A stretch of DNA of 64,000 bases from Opisthocomus hoazin (taxonomy: Eukaryota; Chordata; Aves; Opisthocomiformes; Opisthocomidae), in assembly GCF_030867145.1 (NCBI RefSeq), contig NC_134419.1, forward strand, positions 74,209,403 through 74,273,402, written 5' to 3'. Made by a program: the position numbers and the translations under genes. The notes beneath the pieces were generated by a model. The model had not been told where the DNA came from. It made no database searches and saw only the letters and a program-made list of their open reading frames with translations. Position 1 is the stretch's first letter. Each line of letters starts with the position of its first letter. Positions 44,301-58,400 of this stretch are shown in pieces.

Positions 44301-45570
44301 AGAACTGGAGCCTCTGTAAGAAATCCAGCAGCTTTCGCTCAGATTCCCGTTGGAACAAAATTGAATCTTTCGTTGAAAACTGATGGCATTTGAAAAGCCT
44401 TCTGACCGCTGCTCCTCTCCTGCCAATTGAGGAGCCGTTGCCCGCGCTGGCGGTGAGCGTTTCTGTCCTCTGGGAACATCTCCTCACACATCTGTCTTAC
44501 AAAAGAAGCACAGTCAAATTATTTCTCCTTGTGCTAGGAGGCATCTTGCATAACATGGAAGATTTTCAGTAACCGTGCTTCCAGGGTTGTCCTGGTCCTT
44601 TCCCAATGAATGTTGTATTAATATTTATGACATTGTGCCTGCAATATGACAAATATGTTATAAATTCTGTCTAAACTACTCTTTCCATAATAATGTTCTC
44701 CCCGATTCCTTCCTGTATGTGGTTTTGTTTTTTTTTTTCTTGTGATGGATAATAAAATCTAGCATTTCATTTTTCCTTAAACATGATCAGTGGTTGGTGC
44801 CAGTGCCAGGGTGTCAGCTGGTGGAGACCGAGTGTTCAAACACGGTGGGAGGGGGCATTTGCAGTGCTGCATTTCTCAGACTGAGCTAAGTATTCCTGGA
44901 CATTTTTTAATCATCACTTTGAATTAGGATGTGTTCCCCAATGATGAAATAAAAAATCCCAAGATTTCTTGCTTCATAATTGGAAATATTATTTCAAATG
45001 CCTGTTCCCATTTCAGTGCGCTTGGCGTGTCTGTATTTAACTGAAACGGTGTAAGTCGTTGACAGCTTACTTTGATTTAATAGGAACAGCCTGGTGGTTG
45101 TTTTCAGACTCTTGTAACAGCAACTCTTAAAATAAAATATGAGCTTAGCTCTAGATTTCTATCTGATTTTCAGAATTGTAAATCAGGATTAGCTTCCCAG
45201 AGGCTAATGGAACCACTGCAGTGTAAATATGATTACAAACGGACCTGCTGGGACTTGGCATTTCCACAGAGTCAGCGAGGGGTTTTTTTATTTGCCTGAG
45301 CTGCAGATTACTAGCGGTCACTTCTAAAGAATTGCCATCTTCGCATGGGGGTGGGAAGGAGGTGAAGGTGAAAGAAGACGAGCTCTGGGTACCACACAGC
45401 TCCTGGGTGCCACCCAGCCAGTGAAGGGAAGCAGGCTCAGGAAAATACGAGCATTGCTCCAGTTAAGGTGGGGGTCATTTAGAGCGTCCTTGACCCTGCA
45501 CGTGGGGTTCTGACCAGACAGTCAAGAAGTACGTGAACCTTACGTTCTCTTCCTGCACGATGCAAACAAT
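41303..45570. other. Intergenic, no feature recognised
   Basis: Mostly AT-rich unique sequence, with a more GC-rich patch at 43000-43300. Open frames here are short, unrelated to known families by eye, and overlap on both strands. No splice-bounded conserved exon was seen. Confidence 0.7.
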
Positions 45571-45599
45571 GGTAAAAAGCAAGAATGTCAGTGTTATTC

Positions 45600-45768
45600 A
45601 CCCCAGGACCTTTCCTGGGAAGCTGCTTTGTGGCTGGTCCACCCCCAGCCTGTGCAGGTACCTGGGGCTGTTCATCGCCAGGGCTCTGTGGTTGCCTTTG
45701 CTGAACGTCATGAGACTCCTGTTTGCCCATTCCTCCAACCTGTTGAGGTCCCTCTGACTGGCAGCGCA
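45600..45768 (-). mobile_element. Decayed CR1 reverse-transcriptase fragment
   Basis: The minus strand translates SQRDLNRLEEWANRSLMTFS and continues to LHRLGVDQPQSSFPGKVLG, resembling the CR1 ORF2 stretch between the RT core and its C terminus. No tail is present, so this is an internal remnant. Confidence 0.75.
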
Positions 45769-47781
45769 ACCGTCATCTGTGCTTCCCTGTAGAGTTTATT
45801 CCTAACTACAAAAGCAACCTGTGTACAGAAAACCCTAAACTTCTATTTCCTTTGTTGAAAAGCCCAAAGACCTAAGTATTTGGCTTATTTCTGCAAATTT
45901 CCAGTGACTTGGACAGTGGTGATCATCAGTTCAGACGTTGCTCGCAGCAGCAGTGTGCAGCTGAGCTGCCTGGAGCTCTCATGGTGCACCTTCTTGAAGT
46001 TAAAAGGCAGCTCTCCAGTATGCATCAGGAATGGTGCTTTCAGCTCGGTGACTTGCCAAACCTAGGACTCGCCAGGCTTCCTTTACGTATGGAGGCTATG
46101 AAAGAAGAAACACTTTTATATGTCAATAAAATTGCTTCAGATCCATACAAATTCAGGCAATCAAAAGTGAAGTGTGTCTGTTTAAGAGATGGTAATAGAG
46201 AACAAAGGTCTGAGAGGAGAAGAAAGCAAGCGGTTGACCTTGCATCTCCCTTTCTGCCAAAAAAATATTCAAAGAACTTTTAATGTAATCTTGCTAAAAT
46301 GACCTCATGAATGCAACTAAGGCAGTAATTATGCTTGAGAGCACTCTGAGTGCATGAGTAGGGAAAAAGGTTTATTCAGAAACTAGAAGGAGCATGGGCA
46401 GAAGTCAAGTTTTCCTAAGCCAAGGCTTGTTATGGGTATTGCAAAAGATTTAGTTATTCATCTGTTTGTAGCTCAGGGGATTCATGATGTTCTCTGCATT
46501 GCAGGCTGTTCAGTTCAGCTCTGCTTGTCCCTTCTCCAGTTTCTCCGTCTGCACAAAGGACTGAGAAAATACAGCTCTGAATTTCTAAATAATAAGCTCC
46601 AGCCTCCAGGGAGGCTCTCTTAAGCGGGGCGGGAGGGGAGCTGCAGAAGGGAACGGAGGAAGAAACAGATCTCGGCTTTCTGCCAATGTGAGGTGGCCAG
46701 CCGCAGGGAAAGGGGGCACGGCTATGTCGTGACGAATACTTTCTCTCTGTTTTTTTCCCCTTAGCTTCTCAGTGGAAGCTACGTGTGGAGAAAGGAATGA
46801 CAGTATTGCCGAGTGAAAAACGGGAGTTGCAGCCGTAGAATAGAAACAAAGAACCTCAAAAGCTTTTCTGCAAAATACCTTGGTTAAATGATTTATTAAG
46901 AGAGCATTTGTTTCAGAACTTATCTCCATGAATAAGCAAGATTAGATTTGTTTTTCAGACCATCCTTTTTACAAATGTGTGTGGGTTTAGCCACTGGAAG
47001 ATACTGCACAAGTAGGATCGTGGTACAAGTTTATTGATTGAAGTATAATGGCATCTCATATCGAATGATTAGTGAAATCCTCACAGGAGATGACCCACTT
47101 AGAAAACAGTGATGCCTGGCAATAGTATAAAAAGAGCTGTTAACAGAAACTGGTAACTGAACTGAGACAGTAACTATGTGGGACTAACGGTTAGGTATAA
47201 ATCCATATACACATTGATGTACATGGCCATATGATGTGTCTATATATGTGCACACATACATGTATATGTGCGTGTGCATGTGTAAATGATGTATATATTC
47301 TGCGTATATTAATGTAGAAAATCGAAACAGTTCCAAATTGAACCCTAAAAAACCTCCTTAGCCTAGATCCATATGTGTGGTGTTGAGGATGAGAGATACT
47401 ATAGCAGCTTAGCTCCTGCAGACATCAGGCAATCGTAGTATGTTTTTTCTTTAATGCTGTCTTCTTAATAAACCAAGATTTTGTGAAAGTTGAAATTACA
47501 TATATTTACTGAGCTTTGGTGGACTGGAAGGTTATATGCACAAAAGGCCTAGTCCCCAGATACGGTGGAGCTTCCTGGTGCTTCGATGGTAAGCACAGAA
47601 GCACAGGTAAACCACCCATGGAAATATCAACCTAGAGTCGAGGCACATGCGGAGACAGCCTGTGGCCACCTGGGCTGCGAAGCGGGATCGAAGGTCCCAA
47701 GGAGAAGGAGGCTGTAGGAAGGTTGAAGTGTTATTAACTAGTGATAATAAAGGCTGAAATATTATTGCCTGCTGGCCGCAG
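45769..47781. other. Intergenic, no gene recognised
   Basis: A frame at 45909-46283 is open for 124 codons with no recognised family. The stretch 47205-47300 is alternating TG/TA-rich. Nothing else was seen. Confidence 0.65.
47205..47300 (+). repeat. TG/TA-rich low-complexity tract
   Basis: Imperfect tgtatatgtg and tgcatgtgta units over about 95 bp; a decayed dinucleotide repeat. Confidence 0.7.
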
Positions 47782-47910
47782 GCCTGGACAAGGTCCTGTG
47801 CAGCCTGCTGTAGGTGACCCTGCTTCGGCAGGAGGGTTGGACTAGATGACCCACAGAGGTCCTTTCCAACCCCTACTATTCTGTGATTCTGTGATTCGGT
47901 GATTCTGTGA
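47782..47910 (+). mobile_element. CR1 LINE 3' fragment
   Basis: The plus strand runs ctggacaaggtcctgtgcag to ggttggactagatgacccac and ends in four TTCTGTGA-type octamers (one is TTCGGTGA). About 130 bp, sense on plus. Confidence 0.94.
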
Positions 47911-50900
47911 AAATGGGCACTGTCAGGTGAACTGACACTTCTCAGAGGTGAAAACTAAGACTTGGTCGTGGCAGCCTTAGCTGCGGACATAGACAACTGT
48001 GCGATTCCTCACCAAATGCTTAACCTTCTTTTGTAAATCTCAAGCAGCGTGAGGTTATGTTTTAGTGACTTCCTGAGCAGAGCTTTCTGGTTATAAAGCA
48101 GTGTCGCAAGCAGCTTCTGTGGAACTCGTGGCTGGCACAACACAAGACCAACCAGGTAATGCAAGGTCATTGCATTTCACCTCCATCCTAAGCTCAGCTG
48201 CCGCTGGAATCAGGAGGCATTTCCTCTGTTGGTTCTGACAGGAGTTAGGTGGATGGACACTGCCCCAGCAGTGCTGGCTTGCGTATACGCTGTGTATTCG
48301 CTGGCCAGTCTGAGACTGCGTAAAACCTTTCCTGCCCAGATTTCTCAGGTCTGGGTCTCGCAGTTTTAAGGTGGTGTCCTGATCAATGGTGTCTAAGCTA
48401 ACAGCATGGGGAATGGAATCAAACTGAGGCACTGAAAAGTCCTGGGTTTAAAGGATAGAAGCATCTCTCCTGTAACATCAGTGCCTGATTTTTAACTGCA
48501 GATCGCTTCTCTTTGCGCTGGAGGCCACGTAACATTTGAAGCAGGAACACGTTGCAGCCTCGGTGCCTGGACACATGCAGTTGCCCAAGTACGAGCTGTA
48601 ATAAACTGGTTTGGTTTGGCCTTCAAGTCTTGCTAAGCTCAGCCATCAGTGCAAAAACTGCTCTGTGCACCCAGGTGTTTTATTACTCAAAAACTGGAAG
48701 ATGAAAAAATGAAGTGACAAGTGCATGTGCAGACTGTGTGTTGCTTCTTCAGCCTTTTATCCTTTGTTTTGGTAATAGATCCCAAGTCTAACATTTCCTC
48801 CAAGAGAAGTTATACCCTTTAGAAGTTATAAAACCTTTACAATAAATTGAACTGAAATATACTGAGTTATTTTACCATGTCTCCAGAATATTTTTAATAT
48901 GACCTTGTCATGGTGCCTTTCTTTTAAATTGCATGAAGTTCAAAATGCCAGCTGCAGCAGAGCACTTACACAGTGCAATTCAAGGTAGGGGTGGAAACAC
49001 AGTTGTGCTGTGTTCAAAGGGCTTGTGTCAGGGCTGGTTTTACTCTGGTGTGAATTTTACTTAACTCAGTGGATTAAATTTATTAATTCTGCAACCACTC
49101 AGATGGTGTTTTGACAGATTTTAAGTAGTCACATCACCCTTACGAGCCTCTTCCCCTATTTTGACCACTCAGCTGCCTACTTGGATGTGTCTGTGCAGCT
49201 GTTTTGTGAGGCTGCTTGGTGAACTGGACTTGGGTTAAACGTAGCCCAGAAGAAAAAAAAAAAAAAAGAAGTTTTTTCATCTGGTACAGCTCCTGGTCTT
49301 GCAAACCAAAGAACTTCTCAGCCACAGTGAAGGACACAGCATGGGGATGGGCTACTTAAGCCAGCAAAAGAAAATGCTTCCCAAGCTGTTCCTTGGGAGG
49401 TTTATCTGGCAACCACTGATAGTCCTGAATCTCTGGATAGATTTGTCCACACTTTGTGAAATATCCATTCTATCCTCCTATATTTATCAAGACATGCCAT
49501 ATCTGTTAGTGTACATGGAACACCCAAAAAATATAGGAGCCACATTGGCAGACTGGGGATAGCTTGTAGGGGTGCCAGTAACCATCACTGAAGGTTTTGC
49601 CTGCGACACGGCACGGTGCTCCCCTGACGCTGTCAACCAGCTGCTGCTTGCCAGCACCACGCACCCCAAACCCCAGCCTGATGATGAGGAGGGGGGGAAC
49701 CGCCTCACACTCCTCCTCACCAGGGCACGAGAGGTTCTTCCAGACTCTCGTCCCACCTGAAGCTCTCCACGCCTCCCTCTGCAGCACCACGAGGCTGTTT
49801 GTCCTTAAGCAAGAGCAAATAATCACCCCTCGCACATTCCTAGCTCTTTTATCCCCAACAAGTACTTTAAATGCTTCAGGTGTATCCAGTCCCAGGCTGG
49901 ACAGGCTGTATTCTTGCCCAAGATCCAGGGAGCGTTGTTGTGCGGCTGCAAGGTCTGTCTCGCTCTGCGGCAGGTGAGCTGTTTCCTAGGTATTCATTCC
50001 CGTTGCTCACTGCTGTGCTCGGCAGACTTGCTTGCAGAGTAACTGGCAGGGGGACGTGTGTCTGGATGGGTCAGATAACACGTGGCTTGTGGCTGCTCCC
50101 TCCTTGCAAAGAGAAGTGCTGGGTGTGCACACATCAGTGCTGGGAAGGAGGGGGAGGCAGTGCTGGAAATGGTGAATTCTCTCATTCAAACTTAGTAAAC
50201 AGCGACGTATTTTTCCTGCTTGAGAAAGAGGACAACCTAACTGGGACCCAGTTTACAGACCTGTCCTCTCTCCGTTCGGGTGCTCCTGTGTCTCCTCTCC
50301 TGAGAGCCCAGCGAAGGGACACGGTGCCTTTCAGAGCCCCGTGCAAATCACTGGCGTTATTTTGGCTTTGAAGCAGAGAGTGGGGTGGCTTTTTGGGAGT
50401 GCGTGTTGGAAAATGTGTGCCTATTCAGTTCAAATCTCCTTAACAGCGATTGTGAAGAAGAGTTGAAGTCAGTGAGTAGCTATGAATGAAAACAGAGGAC
50501 ACTGTGTCAAAAGCAAACTCGGAAGATGTGGCCAGTGAGTGGGAGATGTTCTGAGGTGGTATCATCTGCACGGCGAAAAGCCGAAACAGGGAGTTACCAT
50601 ACCTCTGTTTACGCTCATAGTGTCTGAAAACAAGAAAAGAGGGTTGGGGGAGCAAAGTGTTACGTCAAGCTGTAGAAAATAGGTATGGAGGTATCTGTGA
50701 TGGTGACAAAATGGAAAAAATGAACGAAACTTACTGAAAATATTTACAAACTGCAACGTTATATTGTTAAACATCCTTAAAGGAAAGAGACAACATGGCA
50801 CATCTGACACAAGATTAAAAAGAACCCCAAACACTTCTGAAAATGGTCAATGAAAAAGATTGCATGCATGTATCTGTCACTACAGGGAAACATGTTGCAA

Positions 50901-52084
50901 TGAGAAGTGTCCTTCAGGTGTTTAGATACAAATGCCACAACATTTTAGAACAAAAAGACATGTCCAGAAGTCTTTCTTTTTTACTGCCTATGCTAAGAAA
51001 CATTCAAGAGACAAATAGAATGTATGATAATACTTGTGTGATAACTGTGAACATGCTGAGTGGACTATTATTTTTGTTATTCTAGATAAAAACATGTAAC
51101 AGAATTATTATGTGTAACAACAGCTAGTCAGGTATCATTTGATCAGTATCTGTGCTGACTGAACTACTTACCCAAATATCTTTTGCATTCTTTAATCCGA
51201 TTTACTTGTTATAGTGTATAAAGGCTTTTTGTACACTAAAGTCCATGGGAGCTTTGAGCCAGAGAGTGTCCTGTTGACTACAAGCATGTATCCTCGGGAA
51301 AATACCAGGTATTATTAGCACACTGGTAAAAACCCTTTTAGATCGTGTGTGTGTGCTGAACTCACATTGTGCCTCATTTGCTGATAAATGTGTCCTGTTA
51401 GGTACCATTTTCTCTAGACGTGAATTGACCTTTCCTTGGTTTTCAGCAGGAGGTTCGTAGTTAAAGTACAAGATAATTAATGGCATGGCTAATCATATCA
51501 GATGTTGTACTGGAAGCACTGGGGGTAGAGCAATTAGGACTCGGCTAAGTACAAGTTAAAATAATCTGTAGGCTAACAGTATTGTAGGGATTGTGCTCGG
51601 CCACCAGTGAAACTTTGAAAGTTGGTAGGAAGGACAGAAGCGTTTCCAAACAGGCATTAATTCGATGAGCTCAGCAATGGTGATCTGTCAGCCACAGCCC
51701 CGAGGAGAAGCTTCGTACAACTTCAACCTCTGAAAATTGTAAAGAAAAACAATATGAAGAATGGATTTGGTGGCAGAATTTCAAGACCCTTTAGAAAAAC
51801 CTAGTCTCTGCAGGCAACAGGACCCTCTTCAGCACCCTCCCGCGGCCGAGCAGCTCCTGGTCTCTACCTGGCACTGATGGGACCGTCTTCAGGCCTCCCT
51901 TTGAGGACCTCTGGTGGGAAAGCTGGGGTGCCCATGGCCAGCACCACGTTGTCCCTCTGCCTGCTACACCCTGAGAGGTGACACCGGCTCCCAAAGGGTC
52001 CTCCTGCGAGGAGCCCACCTCCGCAGCTGCTCCTGCCATTGCTGAATGCACTGTCCGGAGGCTTACAGGAGTGAGGACCTGAGA
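47911..52084. other. Intergenic, no gene recognised
   Basis: Unique sequence with overlapping open frames of up to 166 codons around 49500-50370 on both strands. No conserved domain, start context or splice structure was seen, and GC content alone could explain them. Confidence 0.65.
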
Positions 52085-52157
52085 TCACAGAATCACAGAA
52101 TCACAGAATGGTAGGGGTTGGAAGGGAGCTCTGTGGGTCATCTAGTCCAACCCTCCT
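52085..52157 (-). mobile_element. CR1 LINE 3' end, very short
   Basis: About 70 bp: tcacagaatcacagaatggt then ggaagggagctctgtgggtc to agtccaaccctcc. Strongly 5' truncated. Confidence 0.92.
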
Positions 52158-55100
52158 CTTGCTCTCTCCGCTCCTTGCTGCCAAGAGTGCCCAGCACTTC
52201 CTGTACGCTCTGGACTTCTTACCCCCTTGTCCTGCCAATGCGAAATGCTGTATTTCAAAGACCCTTCCTTGCCTGGTGCAGAGCTACAGCATCTTGTCTA
52301 AACTCGCTTCGTCTTGGTCGCAGAGTCAGGCATCTTGTCTGCAGGATGGCCTCAGCTCTCTGCCCACGCGCGATGCATCTGAAGAGAGATGAAATAATAT
52401 TTTCCTTTTGCTGCGGTTCATTGCTGGTGTCCACAGGTGTACAGACTCTCCAGTGCATTCTTGCAGCACTTTGCTAATCGAAGCAATATTTTGCAACATT
52501 CTGTTTACACTGTCCACATTTATTGTAACAGAAATTTCACTGGGAGAGAGCAGCCAGGGCAGCAGGATGGTTACTGTAAGTGATCACGGGTGTGGGTGAA
52601 ACAAGCAGGAGTCCAGAATGTGGACTTGGTGATGATAGAATGCACCATACTAGATTCAAATACTGGGGCAGTAACATTCAAGCCATTAGTGCTGTGAAGA
52701 AGGAATTCCTGTCAGCAAATGGCGATGGAAATATCTTCACTGTCTGGCTTGAAATAGATTTGATCATTACAAATCTGCAATTTACAGACCAAATTAGGCT
52801 TTTGAGTTGAAACCATTAAGTCTACCTTAACATATGGACGTGGAAGCAGAGAAAACACCAGAAGTAGAGACAGATGGCTTGTCATTTTTGTGAGCAGTTC
52901 CCTTAGGAATATACCAAGTTTCAAATGCAAGGAGTATATGCCGCTTGCCAAGATTTGTTGAAGAGCTCCACAGCTCCCTGCCTCCACAGCTGTGCAGACA
53001 AGGCCTGTGTGAGGCACAGCTCCCTGGATTAATGTGTTTTGGGGCACCTGAGAGAGTGACTGAAAATTCCCATTGGAATGGGGGGATGGGGGAGGGAAGT
53101 CTGTTCTAGATGCCTGATAAACCACAGAAGCGATGCACAGCACTTCCGAGGACAAACAAGGATAGACTAGTTTCCTCTGTGCCCCCCACAACTTTTGATG
53201 GGATGTCTGGCTCAAAAATAAGCTGCCAGTGTTTAAGGAGGGCTTTCTACTGATGGAAGAGCGTCCCCATCCAACCTTCCCTGTTACCCAGTGGTACGTT
53301 TGCTGTACCAGTGGCCACCTGCAACGCCAGGGTAATAAATTGCTGCTTTCTTACTCTCTGTGCGCTCTAAAGGAACGACGAACTCTACAGTCTTTTACCT
53401 TTCCATGCTGAGCCTCAAGAAAGAGCTTCTTCAGAAAGGAAAGGGCATAGGAATTTCTTAAAATTCTCTTTAGTAAAGGGAGTTTCAGTGCAGATTATGT
53501 AGGACTTCACCTCCAGCACAGAAACGAGTTAAAGACTTCAGGCTAAGCTTTCTGCTGCTGTGTGTTGCTGAACTCCAGCTCAAACAGAGGAGCTCTAGCA
53601 ATGCCTGCCAGCAATGAAAGCAAACCTTGTGTTTATCTTGGCAAGACCCTCGCTTGCGTTCTATCCAAAGCTGTAAAATGCTAATATTAGCCCTGAATCC
53701 ATTGCTTCTGAGCAATGAGTTTCCAGATTGAATTAGCGTGTCATGATTAATATACACAAGAGACTGATGCTAAGTATCATTTTTAGTAAAAGATAATGAC
53801 AATGCTTTTCACTCAAGCAAGGATTGTATTCATGAGATACCCTGCCCTCCAAAAAAGAGACCTTGACACTATGAATGTGTCCATAGAGCAGACTGCAGAA
53901 ATACCAATTAGCTCAAACGTAGTGTAGCTGTGCAGTCAGCTGGGTGCTCAAACCTGGGCGAGGTGCTGCCTTTCACCGTATCTCTTGGCAGAAAAGCAGT
54001 GCTCGCCGCCTGCTTACTAGCAAAGCAAATCGGTGTGCGGTGGGCACCAAAAGGACCTGCTGCTGGTTTGGGTGGGTCTGTGCAGAAATGCCACCCATGT
54101 GTGCAGAAATCCACTCTCAAGGGAGCACTGGCATGACACTTGCCAGCCAAGCTAGCGGTGGCTTGGTGGATTTCATGCTGAACTGGAAAAACATCGTGTT
54201 TTCTTTGAATGCGCTCTTCGATAAGCAGCAGCCGCACAGCTGGGCTGGAGTCAGACGTGTGAGCTGGAGTAGGGGACGGAGTGTGATGACGATCAGCGAG
54301 TTCCTCTGACGTTTGCATGGCAGTGACTTGGATAACTAACGTGAGGGGGGGGTCCTTGCTGCTCTGCGTGAGCTCCGGTATTGGCTTCTGATGGTTTCAC
54401 AGGGCACATCACTCGCAAAACTCCAGTTTAGCAGCGACCTTTTTTCATTCATGGTGCGAAGCGTCCAGCAGGTGCTTGAGCTGGTAATAGCCTGCGTTCG
54501 CTCGGAGGCACGCGCAAGCACCGGGCTCCTGCCCAGGGGTGCTCAGCCCCCCACGCTCTCCCTGCTGTGGGCTGAGCTGCTTGGAAACACAGCACAGGGA
54601 GAAATAAAACAGTTTTAAAGCACTCCACGACCTTAAGCTGTTCCTTAGCATAACTCAAGCAGCCCTTTGGAGTGCAGTTAAGGTGCAGGTGCCTCCTACG
54701 GCTCACGGTACGGACCACTCATCCCCTTCCTTCAGCTGAGCTGCACCAGATATCCACGCCTGGGAGAAGGGCTGGGAGGAGTTTTACAACTCTGGTATTT
54801 CCCTCTGCAGTGGAATAACGGCTTTTAGGAGCTCTATTGACCGTTGAATGTAACATATTTGCCATTAAATGCATACTGCAGAGCTTGTTTTAATTCTGTC
54901 TTTTGGAGTGTGCTTGAGCAGAAATTAATTAGCTATTTTTCACACCCAGTACTGAATGTGGGACATACTACATAAAATGATGATTAATTGTATCGGAAAT
55001 GAAAAGACAGTTGAAAGAGAATGATTTTTGCTGATAGACAAAGTGGCTGAGGAGTTCATTAGTGCTTCCGTAGGACTTCAGATCTGACTTGACATGCTTT

Positions 55101-55244
55101 TGGAGAGCCAGTCCTACCAACAACCTCCTGCCCCTCTCTCCATGGCCAGTTCAGTCCATCACTTCTTGGAACAGGTGCTTTACAAAAACATAAAGAGAAC
55201 TGGATGTCCAAAAGTCCTGTATGAATGTGAAAATAACTAAGTGA
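52158..55244. other. Intergenic, no gene recognised
   Basis: No family match by eye in any frame. A GC-rich patch at 53930-54600 has open frames on both strands that mirror each other, which suggests composition rather than coding. Confidence 0.65.
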
Positions 55245-55448
55245 CAGGAACAGTCTGCCCAGGGAGGTTGTGGAGTCTCCTTCTCTGGAAATATTCAAGA
55301 CCCGCCTGGACAAGGTCCTCTGCACCCTACTGTAGGTGCCCCTGCTTCGGCAGGAGGGTTGGACTAGATGACCCACAGAGGTCCCTTCCAACCCCTACCA
55401 TTCTGTGATTCTGTGATTCTATGATCCTGTGATTCTGTGATTCTGTGT
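55245..55448 (+). mobile_element. CR1 LINE 3' fragment with extended octamer tail
   Basis: Starts caggaacagtctgcccaggg, continues ctccttctctggaaatattc and ggttggactagatgacccac, and ends in about six octamers of the TTCTGTGA type (55400-55448), one reading TTCTATGA and one TCCTGTGA. Confidence 0.95.
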
Positions 55449-58400
55449 CCTTCCTTGCAGGATCCAAGAAGCAAAGGTGAACCAATGGTGTTTGTTGGCA
55501 TTAAATAATAAGATCTAGGAATAAAGGAGGTCAAATAAAATAATAAAACCTGTATCTTGCTTTGATACAATCATTTGTTTTGCAGCATAAATCTGGTATG
55601 CTCACGCAGATTTTTCCTGAGAAGACGTGTCACAGAGAGGGTATTTTTATTCAGGAAATTCTAAGCAAATAGAGTTTTTAGTACCACTGTGGCAATTAAT
55701 TAAAATTTCTTCTTTGACACAGGGAAGGAAAGACCAAATGCAAGAAGTTTTTCCAGAGGCAAAAATAAAGGGGTGTGAAAGACACGTGGTTCGTGCCAGT
55801 CCCCCAGCAGGCAGCAGCACCCTCCTGGTCAGAGAGGGATTCTTCCACAGGGAAATTTCACCTATTAGCATCTGCCCAAAGTTGTTTTTTGGAGAGTAAA
55901 ATTTCCCAGTGGGTCTGTCCTGCTTTCCTCATGCACGTTTGCACTGGTAGCAGATCGTTTTTTGTGTTCCTGTCAAGAAGCAGAGAAACAAGAGAAGCAA
56001 AGGAAAGAACCATGTCGAAATTCAATTCAATTCAATTCATCCTTCTTGTCATCTCTGTGTAATCAAGCTTTGTCATATTTCTTGAGGAGAGACGAGGGCC
56101 ATCTAATCCCTTGGAAGGAAGAGGTGATGAGCCAGAAAATGAATGAATTATCAGCAACTGCAGACAATCCACGGGAGAACAACGCATGCAATGTTGACCT
56201 TGTAGTAAGATTATTTGTGTGTGAGACATGAAACCAGAAGTTGACTTTTTTTCCTTTCTTTAGCTTTAACTCTGAGGAGTAAGGAAAGAACAACAAGCTG
56301 AAAGTCTACTGAAAAAGGATAAAAAAAAGTTAGCTTACTTAAAAATAGGTTGATAGAGGCCTTCCTCTGAGCACAGAGTAACATCCCTCAGAGTTTAAAG
56401 GAGATTTACTTTTACTGCCATTGCAGTGTTCGTGGGGTTGGGTACCTCTCCTGCTTCTGCACATACCTTACCTAGTCAGGCTGCAGCCTCCAGTGGGCGA
56501 GCGACCACTGCCCTGCCTTTCTGCTGGGCCAGCAGCATCGCCCAGGGCTTTGTCCAGCCCAGGCCTAAGCCACAGCTGAGACGAAGCTTCTGCTACACTA
56601 CAAAGAGCACACCACTGGCTACCTCTGAAATTCTTTGGCATCTCTTGCCCGTAAATCCCTGTTTGCATTTCTGAACGGCAGCGATCCGTACATTTCAGCT
56701 TGCATGTGCTTTCTCCTAAATACTGCTGGTGTACATGCTCACTTCCTACAACGTCTCTGGCCGTTTTGCTGACTATAGCCCCAGTCCATCTTTAGCTTTT
56801 CCTCGGGTGGATCCTGCAGCTCATGTTGGATGCTTGTTCTGTAACTAGGCTCTTCGGCTTGGTACCTGTGTGCACATGGGTTACCAAGTACGCACGAGTG
56901 TCTGCAGACGTACAGATTTGCATGTACGCTGATAGCTTGGGCTGGTCTTCCACTGGAGGGAAGTGGCGGACTGGAAGGAAGAACTGAGTAAGGAGGTCAC
57001 AGCACCTTTGCAGGCATCCCATAGACATCTTGCTTCAGAGGGTTACTGGGAGTTTACACGGCCTTGTACTTAAACAAGCTGAATTTCCATTTCCATTTAC
57101 AGCCTTGTGCTGGCTACTAGAATTTTATACCTGGGCAGCCTGTGTTAATTGTTCTGTCATGACGGCCTCTAAAACCGAGTTTCAAAAGTTTTCTCCCTCG
57201 AATGCTTCAATTGTCTCTATTAAAGTTGTCAAATAATTAATGTTTTTTGAGAAAGCAAAACATATTTTACAGGATCCAATATTGATTTAAATGTTTTACT
57301 GTATTTTCGTTTTGTTGAAATGAAATGAATGAATCATTTGCCTACAAACCCCTCTCAGCACCTCAAATGTTACAAAACCCTGTTAAAACACGACATCCCA
57401 GAAAACAAAGTAACTACAGATATTTTTATTGTCCAAGACATCTAATGTGTGAGTGGTACATTACTGAAGAGTAAATGAGATTTGAAAAAATTCTTTCAGA
57501 ATTAATAACATGGAATATTATCAGCGGCGCAGGTAGGGTTTTGTTTTAATGGGATTTTTCACTTCTCAATTAAAAAAAAAATAAATCAGCAATTTATAGG
57601 CAGCACAGCTGCCACAAAATCAGTTGCCAAGAAAAACAAAACACTGTTTAAAATCAGAACGGTTATCCTCTTTCTTCATTTCCATGCTCAGCAGCATTTA
57701 ATTCCTAGAACCATTCTGGTCCTGATTACAATTTACATCTAATCATAAAATCATTCTCTTTGGAAACTCTGTCTTTTGGCATGTTGTATAACTAACATTA
57801 TTCGTGGAAATCCTAGCTCAGTTACGTGCCCATCAATCACTGCTTCTTTTGCTTGGGTTTTTTTGGAGGTTTTTTCCTTCTTTCTTCTCTTGGTTTATTG
57901 GTTTCTTGTCAGAAATGGAATACTGCTTGACAGCTCCTTTTATATCTGATGTAGAACATGAAATTGTGACATTTGTATTATCTCGTAAGACCTAAGATAT
58001 AGTAGTTGCAATGTGTGCTTGCAGAAAGTATGAAATTACATCCAAAACGTTTATATGAAATGAATGGAAGTGGTCTAATTAACATAGCAAACTGAACACA
58101 TTAAAACTGAACTTCGTTCAAAATACCTCATTAAAATATAACTAAAGAATTAGAACAAAATCCTCAATCTGTTTGAAAAAAATAATGTTACCCAAATACA
58201 TTTACACTGAGGAGTGAAGTACAGCTTCTACTATTACCAGTCAGCACATCATATTTTCTCTCTAGTACAGCTTAATCATAAAACTGCAAACTCATCGATA
58301 CAAAGTGGCTGGGACAGAACTGACAATCTAAACTGTTTAAATCCAATCCTTGTATTTAAGAAAGAATAAGGTAATTTTACACTGCCATCAAATTCTTTTA

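Noticed and set aside
45479..45769. 96-codon minus-strand frame
   Set aside because: A frame-shifted reading of the decayed CR1 fragment.
49487..50371. Cluster of open frames up to 166 codons on both strands
   Set aside because: The frames overlap each other in opposite directions, have no recognised domain and no splice signals. GC content explains them.
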